Below, one piece after another: positions 1-6,568 of a DNA stretch of 12,549 nt (its first letter is position 1; the number at the start of each line of letters is the position of its first letter). This DNA comes from an uncultured Thermomicrobiales bacterium (GTDB lineage Bacteria; Chloroflexota; Chloroflexia; Thermomicrobiales; UBA6265). Location: the NCBI GenBank assembly GCA_902806375.1, contig CADCWK010000011.1, positions 1-12,549 on the forward strand, given 5' to 3'. Below the pieces are notes generated by a model, which made no database searches, was not told where the DNA came from, and saw only the letters and a program-made list of their open reading frames with translations. A program made the position numbers and the translations under genes.

Positions 1-390
1 CCCCAACGGCTCGGGGATCAGCGCCAGGATCTCGGCCGGGGGCGACGGGAGTTCGTAGGTCGGCAACGCGTCGCTCAGGCCCGAGGCCCAGGCCAGCACC
101 GCGACCGACTCGATCCGCCAGCTAGCGTCCTCGGCGACGTCACGGGACAGCCCACCGACACGGGTCTCGATCAGCTTCCGCTCGTCCGGCGTCAGGAGCG
201 GCGCGAGGCGCTCCTCGCGCAGCCAGGCGGCCTGGTCGAACCGCTCACCCTCGGCGTCCCCACTCGGGTCCAGTTCGAGCGCCGCCCGGCGAACCACCGT
301 GGCGAGCGCGACCAGCCGGGCCGCGACCTCGGCGGCGGGCCGCAGGGTGATCTCCAGCGAGTCGTCGTCACCGTCGGTCTGATCGGTCAT
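1..390 (-). CDS. DUF4272 domain protein, 3' end missing
   Basis: The frame is open from an ATG at 390 to the left edge, giving the first 130 residues. The start MTDQTDGDDD is acidic. It is followed by a helical region with RLVALATVVRRAALE (about residues 25-39), WLREERLAPLLTPDE (about 55-69) and DASWRIESVAVLAWA (about 88-102). The pattern of a conserved Trp-Arg-x-Glu followed by a hydrophobic LAWA-G segment and a proline-rich stretch fits the DUF4272 family as I recall it; its function is not known. It lies 44 bases after the DUF402 gene on the same strand and could share its transcript. The Shine-Dalgarno is weak: a GAGG lies roughly 14 bases before the ATG. No signal peptide or membrane segment is seen. 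The family call rests on pattern only; that the gene is real is fairly sure because the frame is long and its codon use matches the neighbours. Confidence 0.7.
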   Translation of the reverse strand, partial: MTDQTDGDDDSLEITLRPAAEVAARLVALATVVRRAALELDPSGDAEGERFDQAAWLREERLAPLLTPDERKLIETRVGGLSRDVAEDASWRIESVAVLAWASGLSDALPTYELPSPPAEILALIPEPLG

Positions 391-434
391 CGTACTCTTT
401 GACCTCGTGGTTCCACGCTTTCGAGTGGGAAGGG

Positions 435-1079
435 CTAGCCGGCGTCGGGCCAGGAGAGTTCCTCAGCCCAGTCCAGTCCGAGGGTTGGCAGCGCCCAGCC
501 AGGCTCCGGCCGCCAGCCCTCGAATCCGGCGTCATACGGCCAACTCCGTGTCAGCACGTCCTGCTCGGCTCGGTGGGCCGCGGTCTCGACCGCATTCAGT
601 ATCCCGGAACTGATCAGACCGTGCTCCCGTGCCTCTCGGAACTCGTCCTGGTCCTTCCAGGCGTAGGACAGGTCTGGCTGAACGACGAGATCCAGAAGGT
701 AGTCGGCGGTGTCGAAACCGACCCGCGTCCGGGCCAATGGCGCCTGGAAGTTGACGTACCAGTTCCGGAACTCTCCCGTGCCGGCATCCCAGAACAGCGA
801 GATCGAGGCGAGGCTGGCAGGTCGCTGAACCATGAGGACGTTGGTATCCGTCCAGGTGGTGTCAGCCAAGCCGCCGACCAGCCGCTCGCGTTCGAGAAAC
901 GGGAGGCTCCGGTCCAGACGCCGACCCTCCCGGGTTGCCTGTCCCTTGTAGACAGCCCCTGCCGGGACGTAGAGCGCGGTGTACTCGTCCGCGTCTGCGA
1001 CGACTGTCACCGGCAGGATGACGTCAGCTGGCCGGTTCCGGATGAACCTGAGGACGACATGATCCCCGTAGTCCCACAT
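435..1079 (-). CDS. DUF402 family protein, nucleoside phosphatase/FomD-like
   Basis: The protein has 214 residues. The start MWDYGDHVVLR and then RPADVILPVTVVADADEYTALYVP (split over about residues 16-39) look like the beta-barrel first half of DUF402 proteins. The second half carries the family signature: NWYVNFQAPLARTR, then GFDTADYLLDLVV and WKDQDEFREA. The acidic residues of D-x-x-DYLLD and DQDEF correspond to metal ligands in family members such as FomD (hydrolysis of a cytidylyl phosphonate) and the Staphylococcus nucleoside tri-/diphosphatase. The real substrate here cannot be read from sequence. The ATG at 1079 is the only reasonable start, because the frame upstream reaches a stop at 1151-1149 without another standard start codon. 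A GAGG lies very close to the ATG, so the RBS is weak. It lies 69 bases downstream of ychF on the same strand. The long plus-strand frame opposite it is a shadow. Confidence 0.8.
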   Translation of the reverse strand: MWDYGDHVVLRFIRNRPADVILPVTVVADADEYTALYVPAGAVYKGQATREGRRLDRSLPFLERERLVGGLADTTWTDTNVLMVQRPASLASISLFWDAGTGEFRNWYVNFQAPLARTRVGFDTADYLLDLVVQPDLSYAWKDQDEFREAREHGLISSGILNAVETAAHRAEQDVLTRSWPYDAGFEGWRPEPGWALPTLGLDWAEELSWPDAG

Positions 1080-1148
1080 GACCTCACGTCCATTCTGGCG
1101 AAGCGGTCGGTCGTGACGCCGTAGGACGCCGAGGACCGTTCCCGCGGA

Positions 1149-2261
1149 CTAGACGTTGAACAGGAAGTTGATGATGTCGCCGTCCTGGACGACGTACGTC
1201 TTGCCTTCGCGGCGAAACGTGCCCAGCCGCTTGGTCTCGGCCATCGACCCGGCCGCGATGAAGTCGTCATAGCCCACGACCTCGGCGCGGATGAAGCCCC
1301 GGGCGATGTCGGAGTGGATGGCGGTGGCGGCCTCGACGGCGGTCTCTCCTCGCCGGATCGTCCACGCGCGGCACTCGTCCGGGCCGACGGTGAAGAACGG
1401 CATCAGGCCGAGCAGGTCGAACGAGCGAGCGATCACCCGGTCGAGCCCCGATTCGGTGATGCCGAGATCCTCCATGAAGACGGCCGCGTCGTCGCGGTCC
1501 AGCCGCCCGATCTCCATCTCTATCTGGCCGGCGATCGCCTCGACCGCCAGGCCCGGCCGGCCAAAGCGCTCGGTGGCGTCGGCGACCAGCGTTGCGGCCG
1601 GTTCACCGACCTGGTCCTCGCCGGTGTTGAGCAGGACGAGCAGCGGCTTCTGGCTCAGGAAGCCGAACCCCCGGATAAGCCGCATGTCGTCCGGGTCGAC
1701 CTCGCCGATCACCTCGCGGATCGGTGTCTCGGCTTCGAGGGCGCCGTGGAAGCGCTTGAGGATGACCTGCTCGCGCTCGTACTGCTCCCGCTCGCCGCCC
1801 TTCGTCTTCGGGATCTGCCCGACCAGGCGATCCAGCCGCTTCTCGATCACGGCGAGGTCGCTGAAGATCAACTCCAGGTTGAGCGTCTCGATGTCGCGCA
1901 TCGGGTCGACGCTCTCCTCGGGGTGCGCGACGTTGTCGTCGGCGAAGGCCCGGACGACATGGACCAGCGCGTCACCCTGGGACAGGTGACCGAGCAGCTT
2001 GCCGCCCATACCCTTCTCGGCCATGCCCTTGGCGACGCCAGCGACGTCGAGGTACTGGACGTCCGCCGGCATCTTCCGCTGCGGCTTGAACATCTCGGTC
2101 AGCAGGTCCAGACGGGCGTCGGGCACTTTGACCGTCGCGAGGTTCGGCTCGTCGTTGGAGGCGCCGTACGTGCCCGTCTGGGCGTCCGCCTGGGTCAGCG
2201 CGTTGAAGACGGTGGTCTTGCCGGCATTGGGCAGACCGATGATGACGAGCTGGGTGGCCAC
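1149..2261 (-). CDS. ychF: Ribosome-associated ATPase YchF (OBG/TRAFAC class)
   Basis: The protein has 370 residues, close to the usual 363 or so. YchF is a cytosolic P-loop protein that binds ribosomes and, unlike most of its class, prefers ATP. The P-loop GLPNAGKTT is at residues 9-17, the Walker B/G3 motif DVAG at 72-75, and the G4 position reads NTGE (212-215). This is the N-x-x-E form that marks ATP preference, in place of N-K-x-D. A helical region (about 125-195) follows, and the C-terminus from FFTVGPDECRAWTI (about 289-302) to DIINFLFNV is the TGS domain. The start is a GTG at 2261 with AGGGAGAG upstream. A longer frame reaches 2366 but adds a low-complexity tail with no family match. 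The P-loop reads NAGKT where NVGKS is usual, and the G3 follow-on (VAKGMAEKGMGGK) differs from the common LVKGASKGEGLGN, so this is a diverged branch. It lies upstream of the DUF402 gene and downstream of the glycosidase-like gene. Confidence 0.93.
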   Translation of the reverse strand: MATQLVIIGLPNAGKTTVFNALTQADAQTGTYGASNDEPNLATVKVPDARLDLLTEMFKPQRKMPADVQYLDVAGVAKGMAEKGMGGKLLGHLSQGDALVHVVRAFADDNVAHPEESVDPMRDIETLNLELIFSDLAVIEKRLDRLVGQIPKTKGGEREQYEREQVILKRFHGALEAETPIREVIGEVDPDDMRLIRGFGFLSQKPLLVLLNTGEDQVGEPAATLVADATERFGRPGLAVEAIAGQIEMEIGRLDRDDAAVFMEDLGITESGLDRVIARSFDLLGLMPFFTVGPDECRAWTIRRGETAVEAATAIHSDIARGFIRAEVVGYDDFIAAGSMAETKRLGTFRREGKTYVVQDGDIINFLFNV

Positions 2262-2346
2262 GGGCTCTCTCCCTGGGGGTGTCGGATGGCGTCGGACTGG
2301 TTGGGGGCAGCGGACGTCCGGACGGGTCGTTCCGGGCGCATGAAGC

Positions 2347-2374
2347 GGCCCGCCGGTGGGAGCCACCGCGGGCC
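2347..2374 (-). terminator. GC-rich hairpin between glycosidase-like gene and ychF
   Basis: The left arm GGCCCGCCGGTGG (2347-2359), a GAG loop and the right arm CCACCGCGGGCC (2363-2374) pair fully except for one bulged C. The hairpin lies about 85 bases after the stop of the upstream minus-strand gene and about 85 bases before the ychF start. There is no T-run on either side, so it may be a GC-rich terminator or a leader structure of ychF. The sequence does not decide between these. Confidence 0.4.
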
Positions 2375-2458
2375 AGAATCCGTCAAGTATGACCCATCAC
2401 CAGACAGACGCCCATTCCGGCGGGCCGGAGGGGGCCACAGCGTCGCCTCCCGGATCCC

Positions 2459-3682
2459 TCAGCCTGACGTCCGCCGCTTCGCCGACGTATAGCCGCTCCG
2501 TGGCAGGTCGGCCAGCCGGCCCAGGACACCCGCAGCCAGCAGAAACGCGAGGTGGGCTGGCAGATACGGGGTCGCCGCGCGCTCGACACCACCGGGGCTC
2601 TCGACCCATTCCGGGAAATGACCATCGGAGTCGGCGAGGTCGACCGTGGCGGCGAAGAGCTCACCGGCCCGGTCCGACCGTCCGGCCTGTTCGAGGGCGA
2701 TGGTCAGCCAGAAGAGATCCGCGACCGGGACGCGAGTGTCCGGGGCGGGATCCTCAGCCAGGAGCGTCCCGACGAGGCGTTCGATCGCGCCATCGCGCAG
2801 CGTCGACTGGATACCCGGGAGCCAACCCAGCGCGAGGAGCGCCGCCCGCTCGGACCCGTCGTCCGGAAACAGCCGCCGGGGCCCGGCGTCGATGGCGTCG
2901 GCTGGACCGGACGGACGATCCGATTCGAGCACCGGTCCCTCCCGCGAGGCCTGCAACGCCGCGAGGACGGCCGCATGGAGACCGTCGCGGCGCTCTTCCT
3001 CCCTGGCGGCGGCGCGTCCCCACTCGTCGGCGGGCAGGATGGCCGAGACACCGCGGAGCGCCATCGCGGACGCCGCTGACTCCGCCAGGTCGACCGTCGC
3101 GGACGGCGAGGCCTGCCGGCGGTCACGGCCCAGCGCGAGCCCGGCGGCGAGCTGGCGGACGATCGCCCGGACGGGCTCGGCGGTGGCCCGGTCGGGATGG
3201 GCGCAGACCGACCACAGCAGGAGGGCGGTCCCCAGCCGGTCCGGGCGACGGTCCGTTACCCGGCCATGGAGGGCATAGGCCCGGCGCAGATACCCCTCGT
3301 CGTTGAACCCGCCGGCCCGGCGGGTGAGCCAGTCCAGGACGGCCTGTCGCTCGTTGCGACCGAGCCCGTCACTGGCGGCGATCGCCAGTGGCAGGGTCTC
3401 GCCCGGCCGGCACGTCATCCCGTCCGGGGCGGCGACCGGATAGGAAGGCAGCTGGGACGGGGCGACCACGAGCGCCCCATTCTGGATCCGGCAGTCGTCC
3501 AGCACTCTGGTGGTCGTGCCTACCAGGACGATCAGGTCGCCGCGCTGGGCGTGCGCCATGGACGGATCGACCGGGCTCTGGCGCCCGGCGAGTCGGAACG
3601 CCGTCCCTGATCCTGCCCTGCCGCCCACGTCTACGGGTGAGTCGCCCGCGGTCGACCTGGTCCCCTTCACGGTCTCTTCCAT
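2459..3682 (-). CDS. Diverged GH15-like (alpha/alpha)6 glycosidase-fold protein
   Basis: About 407 residues from the ATG at 3682; other in-frame starts at 3742 and 3559 are possible, and none has a good RBS. The gene is real by codon use, but the family call is tentative. The order of motifs recalls GH15 glucoamylase-like proteins: GALVVAPSQLPSYPV (69-83), a segment RPGETLPLAIAASDGLG (92-108) where glucoamylases have Trp-x-Arg-Asp, then VLDWLTRRAGGFNDEGYLRRAY (116-137, split) and the repeating Ala/Leu helices expected of an alpha-hairpin toroid. Near the end, DGHFPEW (353-359) resembles the PE region that holds a catalytic Glu in GH15. The usual W-x-R-D is degraded here, so activity is doubtful. 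There is no clear signal peptide, so it is probably cytosolic. It is divergent from rsmD, with 156 bases between the starts. The frame continues far upstream antisense to rsmD, which I take as a GC-rich artefact. Confidence 0.6.
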   Translation of the reverse strand: MEETVKGTRSTAGDSPVDVGGRAGSGTAFRLAGRQSPVDPSMAHAQRGDLIVLVGTTTRVLDDCRIQNGALVVAPSQLPSYPVAAPDGMTCRPGETLPLAIAASDGLGRNERQAVLDWLTRRAGGFNDEGYLRRAYALHGRVTDRRPDRLGTALLLWSVCAHPDRATAEPVRAIVRQLAAGLALGRDRRQASPSATVDLAESAASAMALRGVSAILPADEWGRAAAREEERRDGLHAAVLAALQASREGPVLESDRPSGPADAIDAGPRRLFPDDGSERAALLALGWLPGIQSTLRDGAIERLVGTLLAEDPAPDTRVPVADLFWLTIALEQAGRSDRAGELFAATVDLADSDGHFPEWVESPGGVERAATPYLPAHLAFLLAAGVLGRLADLPRSGYTSAKRRTSG

Positions 3683-3838
3683 GGCGCTGCTGGTCGCATC
3701 TGCCGGACCATCGTTCCACCAGACGGGTCCGCACCGACCCATGCTCGCGCCGGTCCCGGACGGGCGGCTGCTGGCCACATCCGTCCGGGGGCCACGGCTA
3801 CACTGTCTCGACGATGGCCGACGTGGAGAGGGAACCGG
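3683..3838. promoter_or_regulatory. Divergent intergenic region upstream of rsmD
   Basis: The 156 bases separate the starts of the minus-strand glycosidase-like gene and rsmD, so promoters for both should lie here. A possible -10 box for rsmD is TACACT at 3799-3804, with no convincing -35 box at 16-18 bases. A purine-rich GAGAGGGAA (about 3826-3834) serves as the rsmD RBS. If the glycosidase-like gene starts at 3742 or 3559 instead, the region changes accordingly. Confidence 0.3.
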
Positions 3839-4444
3839 ATGCGAGTAATCGCGGGGGAGCGGGGCGGCTTCCAGCTCAAGGGGCCGCCGAGTAAGGCGAC
3901 CCGGCCGATGACCGACAAGATCAAGAGCGCGGTCTTCTCGATGCTCGCCTCGCTCGGCGCCGAACCGGACCGGGTCCTCGATCTCTACGCGGGTACCGGT
4001 GGGCTCGGGATCGAAGCACTGTCCCGCGGCGCGCTCCGGGCGGAGTTCGTCGAGCAGGCCGCCGCCGCGGTCGCCGTGATCCGGGCCAACCTCGCCCACA
4101 CGGGGTACGCCGACATCAGTGCCATCCAGCAACTCCCGGTGTCGACCTACGTCAACCGGGCGGGTCCGGACACCCCGCCGTTCGATCTCGTCTTCATCGA
4201 CCCGCCCTACGCCGACGACGACATCACCGATATCCTGACCTCGGTGGGTGATTCGGCGCTGATACAATCCGGCTCGCTCGTGGTCCTGGGTCACTGGCCC
4301 CGGTTCACGCCGCCGCCTACCGCTGGTCGGCTGGAACTGCTCCGGAGCCGGTGCCACGGCGACAGCTGCTTCACGGTCTACGAGTGGCCATACGACGAGA
4401 CCCTGCCGGCCGAGCCGGGCGACGCGTCCCCGACGCAGGAGTGA
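3839..4444 (+). CDS. rsmD: 16S rRNA (guanine966-N2)-methyltransferase RsmD
   Basis: The protein has 201 residues; the family is usually about 185-200. RsmD uses S-adenosylmethionine to methylate N2 of G966 of 16S rRNA in the small subunit. The start MRVIAGERGG is typical. RPMTDKIKSAVFSML (22-36) matches the family's R-P-T-x-D-x-x-(R/K)-E-A-x-F-x-x-L, with Ser replacing Glu. Motif I is LDLYAGTGGLGIEALSRGA (47-65), and the catalytic DPPY is at 121-124, the mark of N-methyltransferases acting on exocyclic amino groups. The C-terminus TLPAEPGDASPTQE is an acidic and proline-rich tail beyond the fold. The ATG at 3839 has GAGAGGGAA before it. Its TGA overlaps the first possible ATG of coaD by one base (TGATG), so translation of the two is probably coupled. 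The pairing rsmD-coaD is common in bacteria. Confidence 0.95.
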   Translation: MRVIAGERGGFQLKGPPSKATRPMTDKIKSAVFSMLASLGAEPDRVLDLYAGTGGLGIEALSRGALRAEFVEQAAAAVAVIRANLAHTGYADISAIQQLPVSTYVNRAGPDTPPFDLVFIDPPYADDDITDILTSVGDSALIQSGSLVVLGHWPRFTPPPTAGRLELLRSRCHGDSCFTVYEWPYDETLPAEPGDASPTQE

Positions 4445-4449
4445 TGCGG

Positions 4450-4956
4450 ATGGCGATCGCCATCTACCCCGGCACCTTCGACCCGATCACCCTCGGACAC
4501 CTGGATGTGATCACCCGGGCCACCCGGCTCTTCGACGAGGTGATCGTCGCCGTCTACCGGGACGCCGCCAAGCCGGGCCGGATGTTCGACGCCGACCAGC
4601 GGATCGCGCTGGTTCGCGACGCCCTGACCGAGGCGGCGCCCGGACACCCGGCACTCCTGACCCGCACGCGGGTCGAGGGGTACACTGGTCTGTCGATCGA
4701 CTTCGCGCATGCCTGCGGGGCCAGCGTCATCGTGCGGGGGCTCCGGGCCGTGACGGACTTCGAATACGAGTTCAAGCTGGCTCACATGAACCACCATCTG
4801 GCGCCGGGGATCGAGGTCGTCTGTCTGATGACCAACGCCCAGCAGGCGTTCGTGAGTTCGAGCCTGATCCGCGAGGTCGCCGGCCTCGGCGGAGATGTCA
4901 CTGGCCTGGTTCCCCCGAATGTCCTGCGGGCCCTTCGCGGCCCGGACGCCGGGTAA
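4450..4956 (+). CDS. coaD: Pantetheine-phosphate adenylyltransferase CoaD (PPAT)
   Basis: The protein has 168 residues from the ATG at 4450. CoaD transfers AMP from ATP to 4'-phosphopantetheine, the penultimate step of coenzyme A synthesis, and is a cytosolic hexamer in known cases. The nucleotidyltransferase signature YPGTFDPITLGH (6-17) contains the T-x-G-H motif. VIVRGLRAVTDFEYEF (93-108) is the conserved region that contacts substrate, and SSSLIREV (136-143) matches the C-terminal I-S-S-T-x-V-R-E motif, with Leu-Ile in place of Thr-x-Val. An ATG six bases upstream (4444) would add MR. I prefer 4450 because AGGAG (4437-4441) is then 8 bases away rather than 2. It follows rsmD directly and precedes the SepIVA-like gene by 85 bases. 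Confidence 0.95.
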   Translation: MAIAIYPGTFDPITLGHLDVITRATRLFDEVIVAVYRDAAKPGRMFDADQRIALVRDALTEAAPGHPALLTRTRVEGYTGLSIDFAHACGASVIVRGLRAVTDFEYEFKLAHMNHHLAPGIEVVCLMTNAQQAFVSSSLIREVAGLGGDVTGLVPPNVLRALRGPDAG

Positions 4957-5041
4957 CCGCTCCGATGGATTCCGGCCCGTCTCACCCCCTGACCGCCCCG
5001 CACCGGCCAGGGACCCGTCCCAGGAGGACCACGGTACCCGC

Positions 5042-5569
5042 ATGACTACCCCCGACCCGCCGTACGAAGGCGCCCAGGCTGACATCGCCGAACTCATCGA
5101 CGAACTGGAACGCCTCGTCAGTGAGAGCCGGCGCGTCCCGTTCTCCCGCAACGTCCTCGTCGAGGAAGGCCGGTTCCTCGACCTCGTCGAGCTCCTCCGT
5201 GAGACGGTCCCGGACGAGATCCGGCAGGCGCAGCGCGTGGTCCGGGAGCGCGAGCGCATCCTCGGCGAGGCACAGGCCGAAGCCACCAAGATCGTGGCGA
5301 CGGCCAGGCAACGGGGGGAGTACTGGGCCTCCGAGGAGGGCATCCTCAATGAGGCCCGCCAGCGGAGCGAGGAATTGCTGCGCCGGTCCGATGAGGAGCG
5401 ACGCCGGAGCGTCGGCGAGATCGAGATGTTCGCCTATCAGCGGCTCACCGAGTTCGAGACGGCCATCCGCCAGGGCTTCCACATCATCGAGGACGCCATG
5501 GAGGACGCGGTGGCCCGGCTGGACGAGGCCATCGAGCAGGCGCGTGGTGACGACGACCGGCCCGTCTGA
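5042..5569 (+). CDS. DivIVA/SepIVA-like coiled-coil protein
   Basis: The protein has 175 residues and no membrane segment. After a short disordered start (MTTPDPPYEG), residues 15-65 read like the N-terminal part of mycobacterial SepIVA (Rv2927c): a D-E-L-E/S stretch, then ESRRVPFSRNVLVE, then DLVELLRETVPDEIRQAQ. Residues 66-125 are a charged heptad-rich coiled coil (RVVRERERILGEAQAEATKI), and EMFAYQRLTEFETAI (128-142) matches the family's C-terminal helix. SepIVA is a DivIVA-domain protein needed for septation and cell-wall growth in mycobacteria; a similar scaffold role here is inference. The RBS AGGAGG at 5022-5027 is 14 bases from the ATG, longer than usual, and no other in-frame start is closer. 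A small imperfect hairpin (5007-5024) touches this RBS. In Streptomyces and relatives I recall the same order, rsmD-coaD-coiled-coil gene. Confidence 0.8.
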   Translation: MTTPDPPYEGAQADIAELIDELERLVSESRRVPFSRNVLVEEGRFLDLVELLRETVPDEIRQAQRVVRERERILGEAQAEATKIVATARQRGEYWASEEGILNEARQRSEELLRRSDEERRRSVGEIEMFAYQRLTEFETAIRQGFHIIEDAMEDAVARLDEAIEQARGDDDRPV

Positions 5570-5603
5570 TCGGCGAGCGGTTCCGTAGGGGGGAAGACGC
5601 ACC

Positions 5604-6440
5604 ATGGACCGTCTGCTCAACGAACGACCGGTCATCGCTCATCGGCCGGATGCCTACGCGGGCATCCCGGAGCTGTATGACCTCGAGCACGCCGGATTCG
5701 ATGACGACGTCGAGATGTACCGGCAGTTCGCCTACGCGACGGGTGATCCGGTCCTCGAACTGGCCTGCGGGACGGGACGGATCATGGTCCCGCTGGCGAC
5801 CGACGGTCATCGCGTCACCGGCCTGGACCGGTCCGGGCCCATGCTGGAGCGGGCACGACTGGCGCTCGCCGCAGCGGGGTCAGCCACGCCGTATCACCTC
5901 GTGGAGGCGGACATGACCGCCGCCGCGGACAGCCCCGGCGGCCCGTTCGGGCTCGTCATCATTGGCCTCAACAGCCTGCTCCACGCCGGCAACGGTGAGG
6001 AACAGCGCGCGATCCTCACGGCGGCTCGCCAGGCGTGCGACCCGCGCGGCCAGCTCATCGTCGACGTCCTCAATCCGACGCCGGATCAGCTGCAGTCGCT
6101 GGCGGGAACCGCCCTGGACGGGCAGTGGACGTTCCCCGATGGGCGCCGGGTCATGAAGTTCAGCGACCGCCGGGTCTCGGCGGCGGACCAGACGATCGCC
6201 ACGTCGATCTGGTACGACATCGTCGAGGCCGATGGCACCCTCCGCCGGGAGGTGACCAGCTTCACGCTCCGGTACGTCAGCCAGGCGGAACTGCTCCTCC
6301 TGCTGGAACTGACGGGCTGGGTCGACTTCGAGTGCTACGGCTCGTACGACCTCGACCCGGTCACCGACCAGAGTGACCGTCTGATCGTAACCGCCCAGTT
6401 GACGCCGTCCGAGCGCTTCCTGACCCGGGTGATCGACTGA
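5604..6440 (+). CDS. Class I SAM-dependent methyltransferase, substrate unknown
   Basis: The protein has 278 residues. Motif I is VLELACGTGRIMVPLA (50-65), followed by VTGLDRSGPMLERAR (71-85), where the Asp binds the ribose of SAM. Then come VEADMT (100-105) and FGLVIIGLNSLLH (115-127), so the whole seven-strand Rossmann-like methyltransferase core is present. The start YDLEHAGFDDDVEMYRQFA (25-43) and the C-terminal beta-rich part (SFTLRYVSQAELLLLLELTGW, about 219-239, split) fit a broad group of uncharacterised small-molecule methyltransferases, often annotated methyltransferase domain 25. The substrate cannot be inferred. The ATG at 5604 is preceded by AGGGGGGAAG. It lies 34 bases after the coiled-coil gene and probably shares its transcript, where related genomes often carry DUF177 and rpmF instead. 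Hydrophobicity does not suggest export. Confidence 0.85.
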   Translation: MDRLLNERPVIAHRPDAYAGIPELYDLEHAGFDDDVEMYRQFAYATGDPVLELACGTGRIMVPLATDGHRVTGLDRSGPMLERARLALAAAGSATPYHLVEADMTAAADSPGGPFGLVIIGLNSLLHAGNGEEQRAILTAARQACDPRGQLIVDVLNPTPDQLQSLAGTALDGQWTFPDGRRVMKFSDRRVSAADQTIATSIWYDIVEADGTLRREVTSFTLRYVSQAELLLLLELTGWVDFECYGSYDLDPVTDQSDRLIVTAQLTPSERFLTRVID

Positions 6441-6453
6441 CGGCGACCATCCC

Positions 6454-6467
6454 CATCCGATCGGATG
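6454..6467. repeat. 14-bp perfect palindrome upstream of glyA
   Basis: CATCCGATCGGATG reads the same on both strands. It begins 14 bases after the methyltransferase stop and 102 bases before the glyA start, in the 128-base gap. It could be an operator for a dimeric regulator. About one such perfect 14-mer is expected by chance in a window of this size, so only its position is suggestive. Confidence 0.3.
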
Positions 6468-6513
6468 AGGCAGGTTGTCCGCAGTCGCGGTGCAGCCGGA
6501 CCCACCGCCGGTG

Positions 6514-6519
6514 TAGCAT
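6514..6519 (+). promoter_or_regulatory. Possible -10 box for glyA
   Basis: TAGCAT lies about 50 bases upstream of the glyA ATG and shares four of six bases with TATAAT. There is no good -35 hexamer at 16-18 bases; TGCAGC at 6491-6496 is a poor fit. I record it as a weak candidate only. The strong RBS CCGGAGGA just before the ATG at 6569 does support expression of glyA from this side. Confidence 0.22.
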
Positions 6520-6568
6520 CGATCTGACAGATTCCGCCACGCGAACCGCAACCCGGAGGACACGCACC

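Noticed and set aside
399..1124. A 241-codon plus-strand frame opposite the DUF402 gene
   Set aside because: The minus strand carries the DUF402 signature; the plus frame has no recognisable motif and no good RBS.
1314..2492. A 392-codon plus-strand frame opposite ychF
   Set aside because: It is antisense to a gene with all YchF motifs. Its residues (Asp, Arg, Leu, Val rich) are what a GC-rich gene gives on the other strand, and no family is recognisable.
3683..4357. Extension of the glycosidase-like frame antisense to rsmD
   Set aside because: It would run opposite a well-supported rsmD. The extra residues show no domain, and later starts are available.
6441..6568. Folate (THF) or glycine riboswitch before glyA
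   Set aside because: I could not find the conserved cores of either class. The gap holds one palindrome and a weak -10 box only.
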